A stretch of 64,000 nucleotides of DNA. It comes from Legionella sainthelensi (GTDB taxonomy: Bacteria; Pseudomonadota; Gammaproteobacteria; Legionellales; Legionellaceae). The translations under genes and the position numbers were made by a program. Positions 29,447 through 38,334 of this stretch are shown here, piece after piece (positions within the stretch are counted from its first letter, which is position 1; every line of letters starts with the position of its first letter). Where the stretch lies: NCBI RefSeq assembly GCF_900637685.1, contig NZ_LR134388.1, positions 2,305,501 through 2,369,500 of the forward strand. The letters are read 5' to 3'. Under the pieces are notes generated by a model. The model did not search any database. It saw only the letters and a program-made list of their open reading frames with translations, and had not been told where the DNA came from.

Positions 29447-30470
29447 TCTTCTATTTGAACACCTAATTGCAAAAAAAAATTTAAACCGTAAGCAAATGCA
29501 CGATGTTCTTCATGCTTCTATGTCTGGTGAATATAGCGATGTTCAAATTGCTACTTTTTTAGCGCTTATGCGTATGAAAGGTGAAACGACTGATGAGCTA
29601 ATTGCAGCAGCAGAAGTGATGCAGCAATTAGCTCATCATATAGAATTAGGTACAAATTTAACTGACATAGTAGGTACTGGTGGAGACGGAAAAAACACGT
29701 TTAATGTTTCTACTGCCTGTAGCTTTGTCGTCGCAAGCGCAGGATTTCCTGTTGCAAAACATGGTAATCGGTCAGTCTCCAGTCGTAGTGGAAGTGCCGA
29801 TTTATTGGAGAAAGCAGGATTTATACTAAATCTTACAGATGAACAAATGCAAATTTGTATGAACCAATGTGGCTTAGCATTTTTATTTGCCCCCCATTAT
29901 CATCCAGCGATGCAATACGCTCGGGCTGCGCGTCAACAATTAGGAGTTAGAACTTTATTTAACTTACTTGGTCCATTAATTAACCCTGCTCGTGTAAAAA
30001 GACAAGTGGTAGGAGTATTTTCAGCAATTTGGCAAAAGCCCCTTGCTTCGGTTCTTGCTCGTTTAGGAAGTGAAAGAGCATTAGTTGTTAGCTCTCAAGA
30101 TGGATTGGATGAAATCAGTATCGTTGCTCCCACAAATATCATTGAATATCGAGAGGGAAAATATAATCACTGGATTCTCAATCCTAAAGATTATGGCATC
30201 AAGCATCACTCCTTAAATGAAATCATTATTGATTCACCTGATCAAAGTTTAGATTATATCCAAGCTGTATTTTCCGGAGAGTTAGGGGCAGCACGGGATA
30301 TAGTACTCTTAAACGCCGCAGCAGCCATTTATTGTGCTGGTAACGAACTATCTTTTGAACAAGCATTAGAACACGCTAAAATCGCCATAGATAGCGGCCA
30401 AGCGAAGCAATGCTTTACACAACTTCGCCAATTAACTCAAACTTTAAATAAAGAATCAAATCATGAATAG
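29436..30470 (+). CDS. trpD: Anthranilate phosphoribosyltransferase
   Basis: 344 aa with GTGGDGKNTFNVST (PRPP-binding), KHGNRSVSSRSGSADLLE and RTLFNLLGPLINPA. Second step of tryptophan synthesis. It overlaps trpG by 11 bp and its last codons overlap the true trpC start. Confidence 0.96.
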   Translation: MKPNLLFEHLIAKKNLNRKQMHDVLHASMSGEYSDVQIATFLALMRMKGETTDELIAAAEVMQQLAHHIELGTNLTDIVGTGGDGKNTFNVSTACSFVVASAGFPVAKHGNRSVSSRSGSADLLEKAGFILNLTDEQMQICMNQCGLAFLFAPHYHPAMQYARAARQQLGVRTLFNLLGPLINPARVKRQVVGVFSAIWQKPLASVLARLGSERALVVSSQDGLDEISIVAPTNIIEYREGKYNHWILNPKDYGIKHHSLNEIIIDSPDQSLDYIQAVFSGELGAARDIVLLNAAAAIYCAGNELSFEQALEHAKIAIDSGQAKQCFTQLRQLTQTLNKESNHE

Positions 30471-31241
30471 TGTCCTAGAACGTATTACTCAAAAAAATTA
30501 GAAGAAATTTGTTTGGCTAAGAAAAATAAGCCATTAGATTTACTAAAGCAACAACCCATGATGGAGCAAAGAAACTTCCTTAATGCCCTAAAAAATCAAG
30601 AAACACCCGCCATTATCGCTGAGATTAAACGAGCCTCCCCCAGCAAAGGAATCATTCGAGAAGATTTTAATGTAGCAGAAATTGCAACAATATACGGACT
30701 GCATGGAGCACGTTGTCTTTCTGTACTTACTGATATTGACTTTTTCCAAGGCCATCCGGATTATATTGCTCAAGCAAAAATGAACAGCAACCTGCCGGTA
30801 TTGCGCAAAGATTTTATCCTGGATACTTATCAAATTTATGAAAGCTTGGCCTTAGGTGCTGACTGTATTTTACTTATTGTCGCATTACTTGATGATGCCC
30901 AGTTAATTGAGTTTTGCCAATTAGCTCAGGAGCTTGGTATGGCCGTCCTTGTAGAAAGCCATACTCAAGAAGAACTTGAGCGTGCTTTACGTTTACCTAC
31001 TCCATTAATAGGAGTCAATAATCGCAGTCTTCATACGTTTCATACAAATATACAGTTGAGTATTGATTTAAAACACTATATTCCCAATGATAGAATAACT
31101 ATTACGGAAAGTGGGATAAATAATCATGCAGATATTCGTTTGATGCAATCTCATGGTATAAACACCTTTCTTGTCGGAGAAAGCTTAATGAGGGCTAAAG
31201 ATATTGGTAACGCATTGGATCAACTCATCAAGGGGAACTAA
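30463..31241 (+). pseudogene. trpC: Indole-3-glycerol phosphate synthase, frame-broken near the start
   Basis: The ATG at 30463 overlaps the trpD stop and gives [12 protein letters not shown] then a stop. One more A in the A7 run at 30491-30497 restores [21 protein letters not shown] and the full 259-aa enzyme. The rest is intact: [58 protein letters not shown]. An internal start at 30513 has no known role. Either a base-call error or slippage is likely. Confidence 0.9.
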
Positions 31242-31317
31242 TGCATATGAGTAGAGTCAGCTATCTGAAATTTTTAAGATTAGTTACAAAATTCCCCTAC
31301 CCTCATTACAATTTTTA

Positions 31318-31494
31318 TTAACAGGTGTAATGCAATAGCTCACTAAAGTTAAAAATTGCATGTTTACGGTAACCCGACAGCCATTGGCGAGCCTCTTAAT
31401 CGATGTCCTGTAGACATGCCATGATGTTGGAATAAGGATAGATCTCATAAATCAATGTCAGTGGAGGCATGATTAGGTTTGGATTAAATGGCAT
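31318..31494 (-). pseudogene. Small ORF remnant with an in-frame stop
   Basis: From an ATG at 31494 the minus strand reads MPFNPNLIMPPLTLIYEIYP and on for 32 codons, meets TAA at 31396-31398, then continues in frame EARQWLSGYRKHAIFNFSEL to a stop at 31318. The continuing protein-like sequence across the stop suggests a decayed small gene, but it is short and unrecognised. Confidence 0.3.
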
Positions 31495-31646
31495 AATGGA
31501 TAATTTTACTTATATTGAATAAAAATGAGACATAAACAACAAGGCATCATTTTCATGCAAGATGCACCCAATAAATATCGTCTAGGCCACATTCAAAGCC
31601 TCCACTGCATGATGATTCGGGGATGTAACCTTTACGATGCAAATTA

Positions 31647-31793
31647 CTATTCTAAATCAGGCTCTGTAGGCTCTAATGGCTCAGGCTCAGGCAATCCAGG
31701 ATTATCTGGCTCAAAAGGCTGTGGATTGTCCGGGTACTCATCTGGCACATTAGGAAACTCATCAGGCTCTGGTATTTCATCGCCGCTTTTCAA
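31647..31793 (-). CDS. Small acidic proline-rich protein, 48 aa
   Basis: Minus-strand frame from a TTG at 31793, with AAAGGA seven bases upstream, to TAG at 31647. The product is a repeat of acidic and Pro residues: EIPEPDEFPNVPDEYPDN, then QPFEPDNPGLPEPEPLEPTEPDLE. About 14 of 48 residues are Pro and 17 are Asp or Glu. No signal peptide. The plus-strand Gly/Ser-rich frame over the same bases is its antisense shadow. Function is unknown; such tails often serve as flexible spacers or binding segments. Confidence 0.55.
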   Translation of the reverse strand: MKSGDEIPEPDEFPNVPDEYPDNPQPFEPDNPGLPEPEPLEPTEPDLE

Positions 31794-31847
31794 AATAGAT
31801 CCTTTATTTTGTTTAATATTATAAAAAATTATAGCAAAGGAAATAAA

Positions 31848-32681
31848 ATGAATGTAGCTGTCATCACCGGTGCTGCAAGTGGAATTGGATTAGCATTAAC
31901 CCAAATTCATTTGCAACGCAGCAATTTTGTAGTTATGGTAGATAAAGATAGTGTTAAACTTAAAAATGAATCCTCTCGATTATCGACGTTATTTCCAGAA
32001 AAAATTTTAGAGGTTGCTTGTGACATAACCCATCCAAACGAAGTAGCTCACCTGGCCCAACAAGTCAAGTCTAAATGGGGACGTATCGATTGGATTTATA
32101 ATAATGCGGGTATTATAGGCCAATTAGCCCCTATTTGGGATTTATGCCCAGAACACATTCAAAAAGTAATGGATGTTAATTTGCATGGGATGATTTATAT
32201 GATCCAAGCATTTACTCCCTTCTTATTTGAACAAACATTTAATTCGCATATCATCAATGTAGCCAGCTTATATGCGCTTTGTACAGGCTCACAGACAGCC
32301 TCTTATTCCATGTCAAAACATGCAGTTTTAGCTTTATCAGAATCTTTATATTTTGATCTGGAACGAATGAAAAAACCGGTAAATATCTCTGTTGTTTTTC
32401 CTTCATTTACTGATACAGCCCTGTTATCTCACGGTGAGCATGCTCATTCACAATTCCAAGAAATCTTAAAATCACTTTTATCTCACTCACGACCTGCCAT
32501 GGATATAGCGGAGCATATAGTGAGGGAAGTAGAACAAAAAAAATTCTATATTTTTCCTGATAAAGAGGTTAAAGGATATTGCGAAGAACGGACTAAGGCT
32601 ATGATATTGCAAGATCCTCCCTATGTAACTAATATTGAAAAATTAATGGGTGCACTTATGAAAAGGCAATCTCAAGCTTGA
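31848..32681 (+). CDS. Short-chain dehydrogenase/reductase
   Basis: 277 aa from the ATG at 31848 (AAAGGA upstream); the longer frame start is unlikely. Classical SDR: TGAASGIG cofactor loop (residues 7-14), NNAG, catalytic Ser in NVASLYA, and YSMSK (Tyr and Lys). NAD(P)-dependent oxidation or reduction of an unknown alcohol or ketone. The next gene, an FMO, is convergent. Confidence 0.88.
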   Translation: MNVAVITGAASGIGLALTQIHLQRSNFVVMVDKDSVKLKNESSRLSTLFPEKILEVACDITHPNEVAHLAQQVKSKWGRIDWIYNNAGIIGQLAPIWDLCPEHIQKVMDVNLHGMIYMIQAFTPFLFEQTFNSHIINVASLYALCTGSQTASYSMSKHAVLALSESLYFDLERMKKPVNISVVFPSFTDTALLSHGEHAHSQFQEILKSLLSHSRPAMDIAEHIVREVEQKKFYIFPDKEVKGYCEERTKAMILQDPPYVTNIEKLMGALMKRQSQA

Positions 32682-32765
32682 CTTGAAGCAAGAGAAAAAC
32701 TAGATATTGCGCATAGCGCGATATCTAGGAGGCATAAAATGCGGCTAATACAGATAAATCCCCTA

Positions 32766-34076
32766 TTATGAGCCTAACATTTCCAATAATTCTCTTCTGA
32801 ATTTGTGATAATCAACTTCCAAAGCATGTCGAATATGTGATTTAAACCGGTAATGAGGTCTATTCATTTCAAGCTCTATCTTTTTTTGTAGATTCCCCGG
32901 GCGCTCCAGAGTCCCCATAATAATGCGTGCTGCAATTTTTGATTGGTAATCAGCCAATGGCCAAATACATCCCTGTGGTTGACATAAACCAATAAAATAC
33001 AGGGTATCAAAATTAGGATGCATCATTTTACGATAAAGTGGAATCTTAGTGGAGTTGCTAAAATCAGCCACTACTTTATCAAGGAAAGGAAAACTTATTT
33101 TATAACCTGTAGCAAAAATAATTGTATCAAATTCCTCAAATTTACCATCGGTAAAATATACTCGTTTACCGTCAAAATGAGTCATTCCTGGGCGAGGAGA
33201 TATTTCACCATGGCGAATAAAATAAAGAAGCTCCGTATTAATGGTTGGATGAATTTCCAAGGGACCACAATCTGGCTTCATTAATTTATATTTTGCATAA
33301 CGACCTTGAAGAATACGGGCAAAAAAACTCAAAATTTTCTGTCTCAACCAGGAAGGCATCCATCGAATTTTTGCCACCGCATCATCAGTTGGCTTCCCAA
33401 ATACAAATTTAGGAAAAATATGATACCCTCTACGCATACTAATACACGTATTAGGAGATATTCTTGCTATTTCGACAGCGATATCGCAGGCGGAATTACC
33501 TCCGCCTACCACTAAAACACGCTGTCCTTTAAACACCGAAGCTTTTTTATATTGGTGAGAGTGAAGTATCTGACCAGAAAATTCACCAGGATATTCTGGT
33601 AAAACAGGATCCCAATGATGTCCATTCGCCACTAATAAATAATCAAAATACTCTTCACCAATACCTTGCGCGTTTTCAAAGGCTACCTTCCATTGATTTT
33701 GATTAATAGGCACTGCATTCAACACTTGGGTATTAAAACGAATGTATTTAGTTAAATTAAAATGATCCGCATAACTTTGAAAATAGTCTAAAACCAACCG
33801 ATGAGAAGGATAGTCAGGGTAATGATGTGGCATTGGAAAATCTTCAAATTCAGACCAACGCTTTGAACTGATAATATGGGTTGTTTCATAAATACTGGAA
33901 TGATCATTTTTTTCATCATAAATCCAGTTACCACCAATTTGATTATTTTTTTCAAAAACGGTGATATCTTTTACACCCTGTTCTTGCAAATTTTTGATTG
34001 CAGCAAGCCCACTTGGACCTGCTCCTATAACACAGACACGAGGACAATGGTCTTTACCCATTTGCTTTATTTGCAT
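32766..34076 (-). CDS. Flavin-containing monooxygenase-like protein
   Basis: 436 aa. FAD loop GAGPSGLAAIKNL (residues 18-30), the FMO fingerprint FSGQILHSHQYKK, NADPH loop VVGGGNSACDIAVE and FATGYKISFPFL. Oxygenates soft nucleophiles or performs Baeyer-Villiger reactions in the family. Start ATG at 34076 is preceded by AAAGG, 10 bases away; Met6 is possible. It overlaps the end of the lipoprotein gene upstream by 23 bp, so both are co-transcribed. Confidence 0.9.
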   Translation of the reverse strand: MQIKQMGKDHCPRVCVIGAGPSGLAAIKNLQEQGVKDITVFEKNNQIGGNWIYDEKNDHSSIYETTHIISSKRWSEFEDFPMPHHYPDYPSHRLVLDYFQSYADHFNLTKYIRFNTQVLNAVPINQNQWKVAFENAQGIGEEYFDYLLVANGHHWDPVLPEYPGEFSGQILHSHQYKKASVFKGQRVLVVGGGNSACDIAVEIARISPNTCISMRRGYHIFPKFVFGKPTDDAVAKIRWMPSWLRQKILSFFARILQGRYAKYKLMKPDCGPLEIHPTINTELLYFIRHGEISPRPGMTHFDGKRVYFTDGKFEEFDTIIFATGYKISFPFLDKVVADFSNSTKIPLYRKMMHPNFDTLYFIGLCQPQGCIWPLADYQSKIAARIIMGTLERPGNLQKKIELEMNRPHYRFKSHIRHALEVDYHKFRRELLEMLGS

Positions 34077-34803
34077 TACTCAACACCTTTTTCACTTCTT
34101 TCATTATCATGGCTTGTACAATAGGATCTTTATCAATAGTGAAATGATTCACTTTTATTCCTTTTACCGTAGTAACATTGATATTATCGATACGAGTTTT
34201 TTCAGGATCAACAGCCTTAAGTCTTAAACCACTAAACATAGGCACAAAACTAGGTTTATAAAAATTCATTGCATACTTTACATTAGGAGGAACAATCGTT
34301 TGTGACACCGCATCCACAGTAACTAGCAAATCAACAGGAATGCCAACTTTATTAAGATTACGCGCAACCTTGATTTGCTCGTTCGCACCCAAAGAATGAC
34401 CTACAAGGACAATGGGTCTATGTACTTTATGTGTTTGATAATAAGAAACAATTTTACGTGTCACATTACCTGCATTATACCACATATCACTAGGTGCTCT
34501 AATATTACATTCATCTTCTACAGTGTCACTAAGTGTTCTCATTCCGGTACTGAACAATCCCAGACCACCCAACATCGTGTGTACCTCACCATTATAAGGT
34601 TGGGATTTACGCGTTATAACTGATTTTTTTGTGGATTGTTTATTAGATTGATCCAATGTAGGTTGGGAAGAATACTTAGGTAGTGGCTTTTTAACTGAGG
34701 CTCTACCGCCGGACAAATCAACACATCCAGCTAAACTCATTGTCACAAGAGAGAGTAAAAATGATATAAAAAAATTTAATTTTCTATTTTGTACAGAGTT
34801 CAT
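34054..34803 (-). CDS. Lipoprotein with GHSLG (alpha/beta-hydrolase-like) motif
   Basis: 249 aa from the ATG at 34803, which places a signal peptide (residues 8-26) directly before a lipobox (SLAGC, Cys27). A Ser/Thr/Lys-rich linker follows, then RPIVLVGHSLGANE with Ser137 as putative nucleophile, an Asp in VTVDAVS, and a His in KVNHFTI as possible triad members. Enzyme class is inferred from motif order only. It precedes the FMO gene with overlap. Ribosome site is weak. Confidence 0.75.
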   Translation of the reverse strand: MNSVQNRKLNFFISFLLSLVTMSLAGCVDLSGGRASVKKPLPKYSSQPTLDQSNKQSTKKSVITRKSQPYNGEVHTMLGGLGLFSTGMRTLSDTVEDECNIRAPSDMWYNAGNVTRKIVSYYQTHKVHRPIVLVGHSLGANEQIKVARNLNKVGIPVDLLVTVDAVSQTIVPPNVKYAMNFYKPSFVPMFSGLRLKAVDPEKTRIDNINVTTVKGIKVNHFTIDKDPIVQAMIMKEVKKVLSNANKANG

Positions 34804-35025
34804 TTTATTTTTATTTATATTTTTAGAACGAGAATGATAGCTTATTCTTATAATATTTGCCAAGATACTCCTGTGTTGTGACAGCAATTATAAATTTTGT
34901 TGTCCAATTTTGATAATAGAAAATACATTTGATATAAGTGTAAAAAAGTTCCGTATGACAAAACTAATGCCTTGATTTTATAACTTAGCTCATTTATTAC
35001 TTTCACTATGAAACCACTTTAATTT

Positions 35026-36354
35026 ATGAAAACACAAATTGCGATACTCACGGTAGCTCAACTTAACCGCCAAGTAAAAAGTTATCTTGAAAATGAACTT
35101 GGGATAATTTACGTTGAAGGGGAACTTTCAAACCTGAGTAAACCTGCATCTGGGCATTACTATTTTACTTTAAAAGACAACGCTGCTCAAATTCGCTGTG
35201 TCTATTTTAAAAACCGCCACAGCGCACTTACAAATAAATTATCTGATGGTCAGCACGTCATTTTGGGTGGTAGATTAAGTTTGTACGAAGCACGTGGCGA
35301 TTACCAATTAATCGTAGAACAAGTTACCGAGGCAGGCCTAGGAGCACTGTATCAGCGCTTTGAAGAATTAAAAAATAAATTGGCTACCGAAGGATTATTT
35401 GCTTCAATAAATAAGCGCCCTATTCCCTCTATGCCTCGTACCATTGGGGTAATCACATCAACCACTGGCGCCGCAATTCGTGATATCTTATCAACACTTG
35501 CACGACGATTTCCCCTAGCCCATGTCTTAGTCTACCCTAGTGAAGTTCAGGGAGCTGGAGCGGCACAACAATTAATTCAAGCATTACAACGTGCCAATAG
35601 AGAAAAACGTAGCGATGTACTTCTTCTTGCTCGTGGTGGCGGTAGTATTGAAGATTTGTGGGCTTTTAACGATGAACATCTGGCCCGTCAAATCGCAAGT
35701 AGCACCATCCCAATCGTATCCGGAGTCGGACACGAAACTGACTTTACCATTGCTGACTTTGTTGCCGATTATCGTGCAGAAACTCCAACAGCGGCAGCTA
35801 TTGTAGCAACCCCTGATTGTCAGGAGTTGTTTAAATTATTAAATCATGCTCTCATACGCTTGCAGGAGGCAATGCATCGATTTTTGCAAAAATATCAAAT
35901 GAAATTGCATCATTTAATGGATAAAATATCATCGCCACAAAAAGCGATTTCTCATTACTGCCAGACTACCGACTATTTAGAAAAACAACTTATATCGCAT
36001 ATGAATTACATCATCACACAAAAAAAGCATCAGTTGCAGCTGTATGAAAATCATCTAAAGACAAGAAACCCGAAAACCCAAATCGCTCGAACTCAACTAA
36101 ATTTACAACAATTCTCGACACAATTAATCCAACTCATGCAAGCCAGGTTAAGCCAGCTTAAGTATAAATTAAGCACTAAATTATCTACTTTGCATGCCGT
36201 GAGCCCATTGGCGACTCTTGATAGAGGATACGCGATTGCAACTAAAAAAAGTAAAGTGCTGCTTTCAAGCGAACAAGTACACATCGGTGATAGCATAAAT
36301 ATTCGCTTAGCTGCAGGAAGTCTGACTTGTGAGATCACACAAATAAAAGAGTAA
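35026..36354 (+). CDS. xseA: Exodeoxyribonuclease VII large subunit
   Basis: 442 aa, near the usual length. N-terminal OB fold (VEGELSNLSKPASGHYYFTLKD), catalytic region GVITSTTGAAIRDIL, LARGGGSIEDLWAFNDE and VGHETDFTIADFVAD, then a long coiled-coil segment (about 270-390). XseA pairs with XseB to degrade single-stranded DNA. No xseB is nearby. Next gene follows after 3 bp. Confidence 0.95.
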   Translation: MKTQIAILTVAQLNRQVKSYLENELGIIYVEGELSNLSKPASGHYYFTLKDNAAQIRCVYFKNRHSALTNKLSDGQHVILGGRLSLYEARGDYQLIVEQVTEAGLGALYQRFEELKNKLATEGLFASINKRPIPSMPRTIGVITSTTGAAIRDILSTLARRFPLAHVLVYPSEVQGAGAAQQLIQALQRANREKRSDVLLLARGGGSIEDLWAFNDEHLARQIASSTIPIVSGVGHETDFTIADFVADYRAETPTAAAIVATPDCQELFKLLNHALIRLQEAMHRFLQKYQMKLHHLMDKISSPQKAISHYCQTTDYLEKQLISHMNYIITQKKHQLQLYENHLKTRNPKTQIARTQLNLQQFSTQLIQLMQARLSQLKYKLSTKLSTLHAVSPLATLDRGYAIATKKSKVLLSSEQVHIGDSINIRLAAGSLTCEITQIKE

Positions 36355-36357
36355 TAT

Positions 36358-36978
36358 ATGCTTGAAGAATTAAATAATAGCCTTGAATTAATTATCATCC
36401 AAACACAAAATAATAGTTCAATTCTAGTTATTATTCTTTTAATTCCTTGGTGTTTCTTTTTAATAAGCCACTTTATTTACAGAAGAATTTTATTGTTGGG
36501 AATCATTCCTAGACATATTCGAGGATTACCTGGGATTTTTTTTGCACCACTCCTGCATGCAGATTTCAACCATATATTTTTTAATTCTATTCCTTTAGTG
36601 GTCTTAAGTAATTTTATTTTAATCAATGGGCTAAACTACTTCCTGTTTGTAACCCTCATGATTGCCTTAATCAGCGGTATTGCTATTTGGTGTTTTGCCA
36701 AACCAGGTTTACATGTGGGTGCAAGCGGTTTAATTACAGGCTATTGGGGTCTCTTAGTTAGCAATATCTATCAAAATGGTACCTTGACGACCTTAATTTT
36801 AGGCGTGATTAGCCTGTACTATTTTGCAGGTATATTTTTTGGAATTTTTCCTAAAAAAAAGGGGGTATCGTGGGAGGCGCATTTATTTGGTCTTTTAGCA
36901 GGTCTAGCGACCAGTTATTTTTTAAAACTTTACCCTAATTTCATGGAGATAATTTCGGTTGTATCTAATAATTTTTAA
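36358..36978 (+). CDS. Rhomboid-family intramembrane serine protease
   Basis: 206 aa, six membrane segments. HADFNHIFFNS (His67, His72, Asn76), the active site GASG with Ser123, and His175 in WEAHLFG make a complete Ser-His dyad. Cleaves membrane protein segments in the lipid bilayer; target unknown. It starts 3 bp after xseA, so it is in the same operon. Confidence 0.9.
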   Translation: MLEELNNSLELIIIQTQNNSSILVIILLIPWCFFLISHFIYRRILLLGIIPRHIRGLPGIFFAPLLHADFNHIFFNSIPLVVLSNFILINGLNYFLFVTLMIALISGIAIWCFAKPGLHVGASGLITGYWGLLVSNIYQNGTLTTLILGVISLYYFAGIFFGIFPKKKGVSWEAHLFGLLAGLATSYFLKLYPNFMEIISVVSNNF

Positions 36979-37022
36979 ACCAATATGCTATCCTAAAATT
37001 AAAAAATAATAAGAGAAATCAG

Positions 37023-37373
37023 ATGCTATCATTTAAAAATTTATTTTACGCCAGCCTATTTTGTTTGCTTGCTTCACCTACAAATGCTCAATCAGGTGCA
37101 CAGTCTGGATATGTATCTGGTTGTTGCAACCAAATGGGGGGCGTCAGTTATTGTGACTCCTCTGCAGGTCGTCTTGTCTGTAAAAATGGCTTTTATTCTG
37201 CATGTTATTGTACCCCTCATGCTGTAATGGACTTACAACTGTTTAGAGGTTGCTGCTTATGGAAAGGAGGAGTCGTTACCACTTACAATACTAATGGTTT
37301 TGTTGTATGTAACGATGGTTCCATTTCCGAAGAATGCTCTATACGGCCTGAAGAAAAAATTGCTGCATGGTAA
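37023..37373 (+). CDS. Secreted Cys-rich duplicated protein, 116 aa
   Basis: Not recognised. Signal peptide (residues 1-22, cut near TNAQ). The mature part holds two related units: GCCNQMGGVSYCDSSAG-RLVCKNGFYSACYC and GCCLWKGGVVTTYNTNG-FVVCNDGSISEECS. Shared pattern: GCC-x3-4-GGV ... G-x-VC-x-(N/D)G-x-x-S-x-x-C. Disulfide bonding after export is likely. It overlaps the long reading of thiD and may lie in the same transcript. Confidence 0.75.
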   Translation: MLSFKNLFYASLFCLLASPTNAQSGAQSGYVSGCCNQMGGVSYCDSSAGRLVCKNGFYSACYCTPHAVMDLQLFRGCCLWKGGVVTTYNTNGFVVCNDGSISEECSIRPEEKIAAW

Positions 37374-37387
37374 GTGATATAAATTAC

Positions 37388-38209
37388 ATGCGATACAAAG
37401 CGTTATCAATTGCGGGATTCGATGGTTCCGGTGGTGCAGGAATTCAAGCTGATCTTAAAACCTTTTCTGCCTTAGGCTGCTATGGTATGACTGTACTTAC
37501 AGCGTTGCCCATACAGAATACATGCGGTGTAAGAAATTGTTATACATTGCCACTACAAAGTATAGAAGATCAATTAAACGCTCTATTTGATGATATTAGA
37601 CCTGACAGCATCAAAATAGGCATGTTATTCAATAGTGAAATCATTCAATTAGTTGCTTCATTTCTTCAGAAAAATGCAAAAAATATCCCTATTATTATTG
37701 ATCCTGTGACACTTGCTAAAAGCGGTGATCCTTTATTATTACCCGAAGCTATTGATGCATTACTCAACCTACTAATACCTCTAGCAACACTAATCACTCC
37801 AAATATTCCCGAAGCTGCTACATTTACTGGACTTACTGCCCAATCAGAAGAAGAAATGCTCTTAGTCGGACAAAAATTGTTAGAGTTCGGCCCAAAAAAC
37901 GTTTTATTAAAAGGAGGACATTTAAATTCAATAAACTCCAATGACGTACTCATAAACTCTCATGACAAGCCTCATTGGTTCGCCAGTCCAAGAATAAGTA
38001 CCTCTAATACTCATGGTACTGGTTGTACTCTTTCAGCAGCAATTACAGCCTGCCTCGCTCAAAAAATTGATTTAATTGATGCTTGTGGTATTGCAAAGAC
38101 TTATTTATTTAATGCAATTCAAGCTGCAAAAGATGAACGTGTGGGTCTAGGAAATGGGCCAGTACAGCATTTTTATCATTTTTGGCCCGTTCAATTACTT
38201 GATCTATAA
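37388..38209 (+). CDS. thiD: Hydroxymethylpyrimidine / phosphomethylpyrimidine kinase
   Basis: 273 aa from the ATG at 37388, which begins RYKALSIAGFDGSGGAGIQADLKTF like its relatives; an in-frame ATG at 37367 adds seven residues. Ribokinase-fold motifs: the N-terminal GGAGIQAD and the C-terminal STSNTHGTGCTLSAAI anion hole with catalytic Asp-like GC region. Phosphorylates HMP for thiamine synthesis. Confidence 0.93.
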   Translation: MRYKALSIAGFDGSGGAGIQADLKTFSALGCYGMTVLTALPIQNTCGVRNCYTLPLQSIEDQLNALFDDIRPDSIKIGMLFNSEIIQLVASFLQKNAKNIPIIIDPVTLAKSGDPLLLPEAIDALLNLLIPLATLITPNIPEAATFTGLTAQSEEEMLLVGQKLLEFGPKNVLLKGGHLNSINSNDVLINSHDKPHWFASPRISTSNTHGTGCTLSAAITACLAQKIDLIDACGIAKTYLFNAIQAAKDERVGLGNGPVQHFYHFWPVQLLDL

Positions 38210-38230
38210 AAAGTGCCCATACCTGTAAAA

Positions 38231-38264
38231 GTACTGAACAGATGAAGCAGTACCTTTTCTTTTT
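38231..38264 (+). terminator. Probable terminator of thiD
   Basis: GTACTG (38231-38236) pairs with CAGTAC (38248-38253), followed by a T-rich run (38255-38264). Located 20 bp after the thiD stop. Confidence 0.55.
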
Positions 38265-38334
38265 AAAAACAGTGAGAAGACATCATTATCTTAAAAATAA
38301 AGAATGCCTGACTTTTGGTATGTAGTTATTTTTT

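Noticed and set aside
31525..31824. Plus-strand frame rich in Gly and Ser (99 codons)
   Set aside because: It is the antisense of the acidic Pro-rich minus-strand gene; its composition follows from that, and it lacks a ribosome site.
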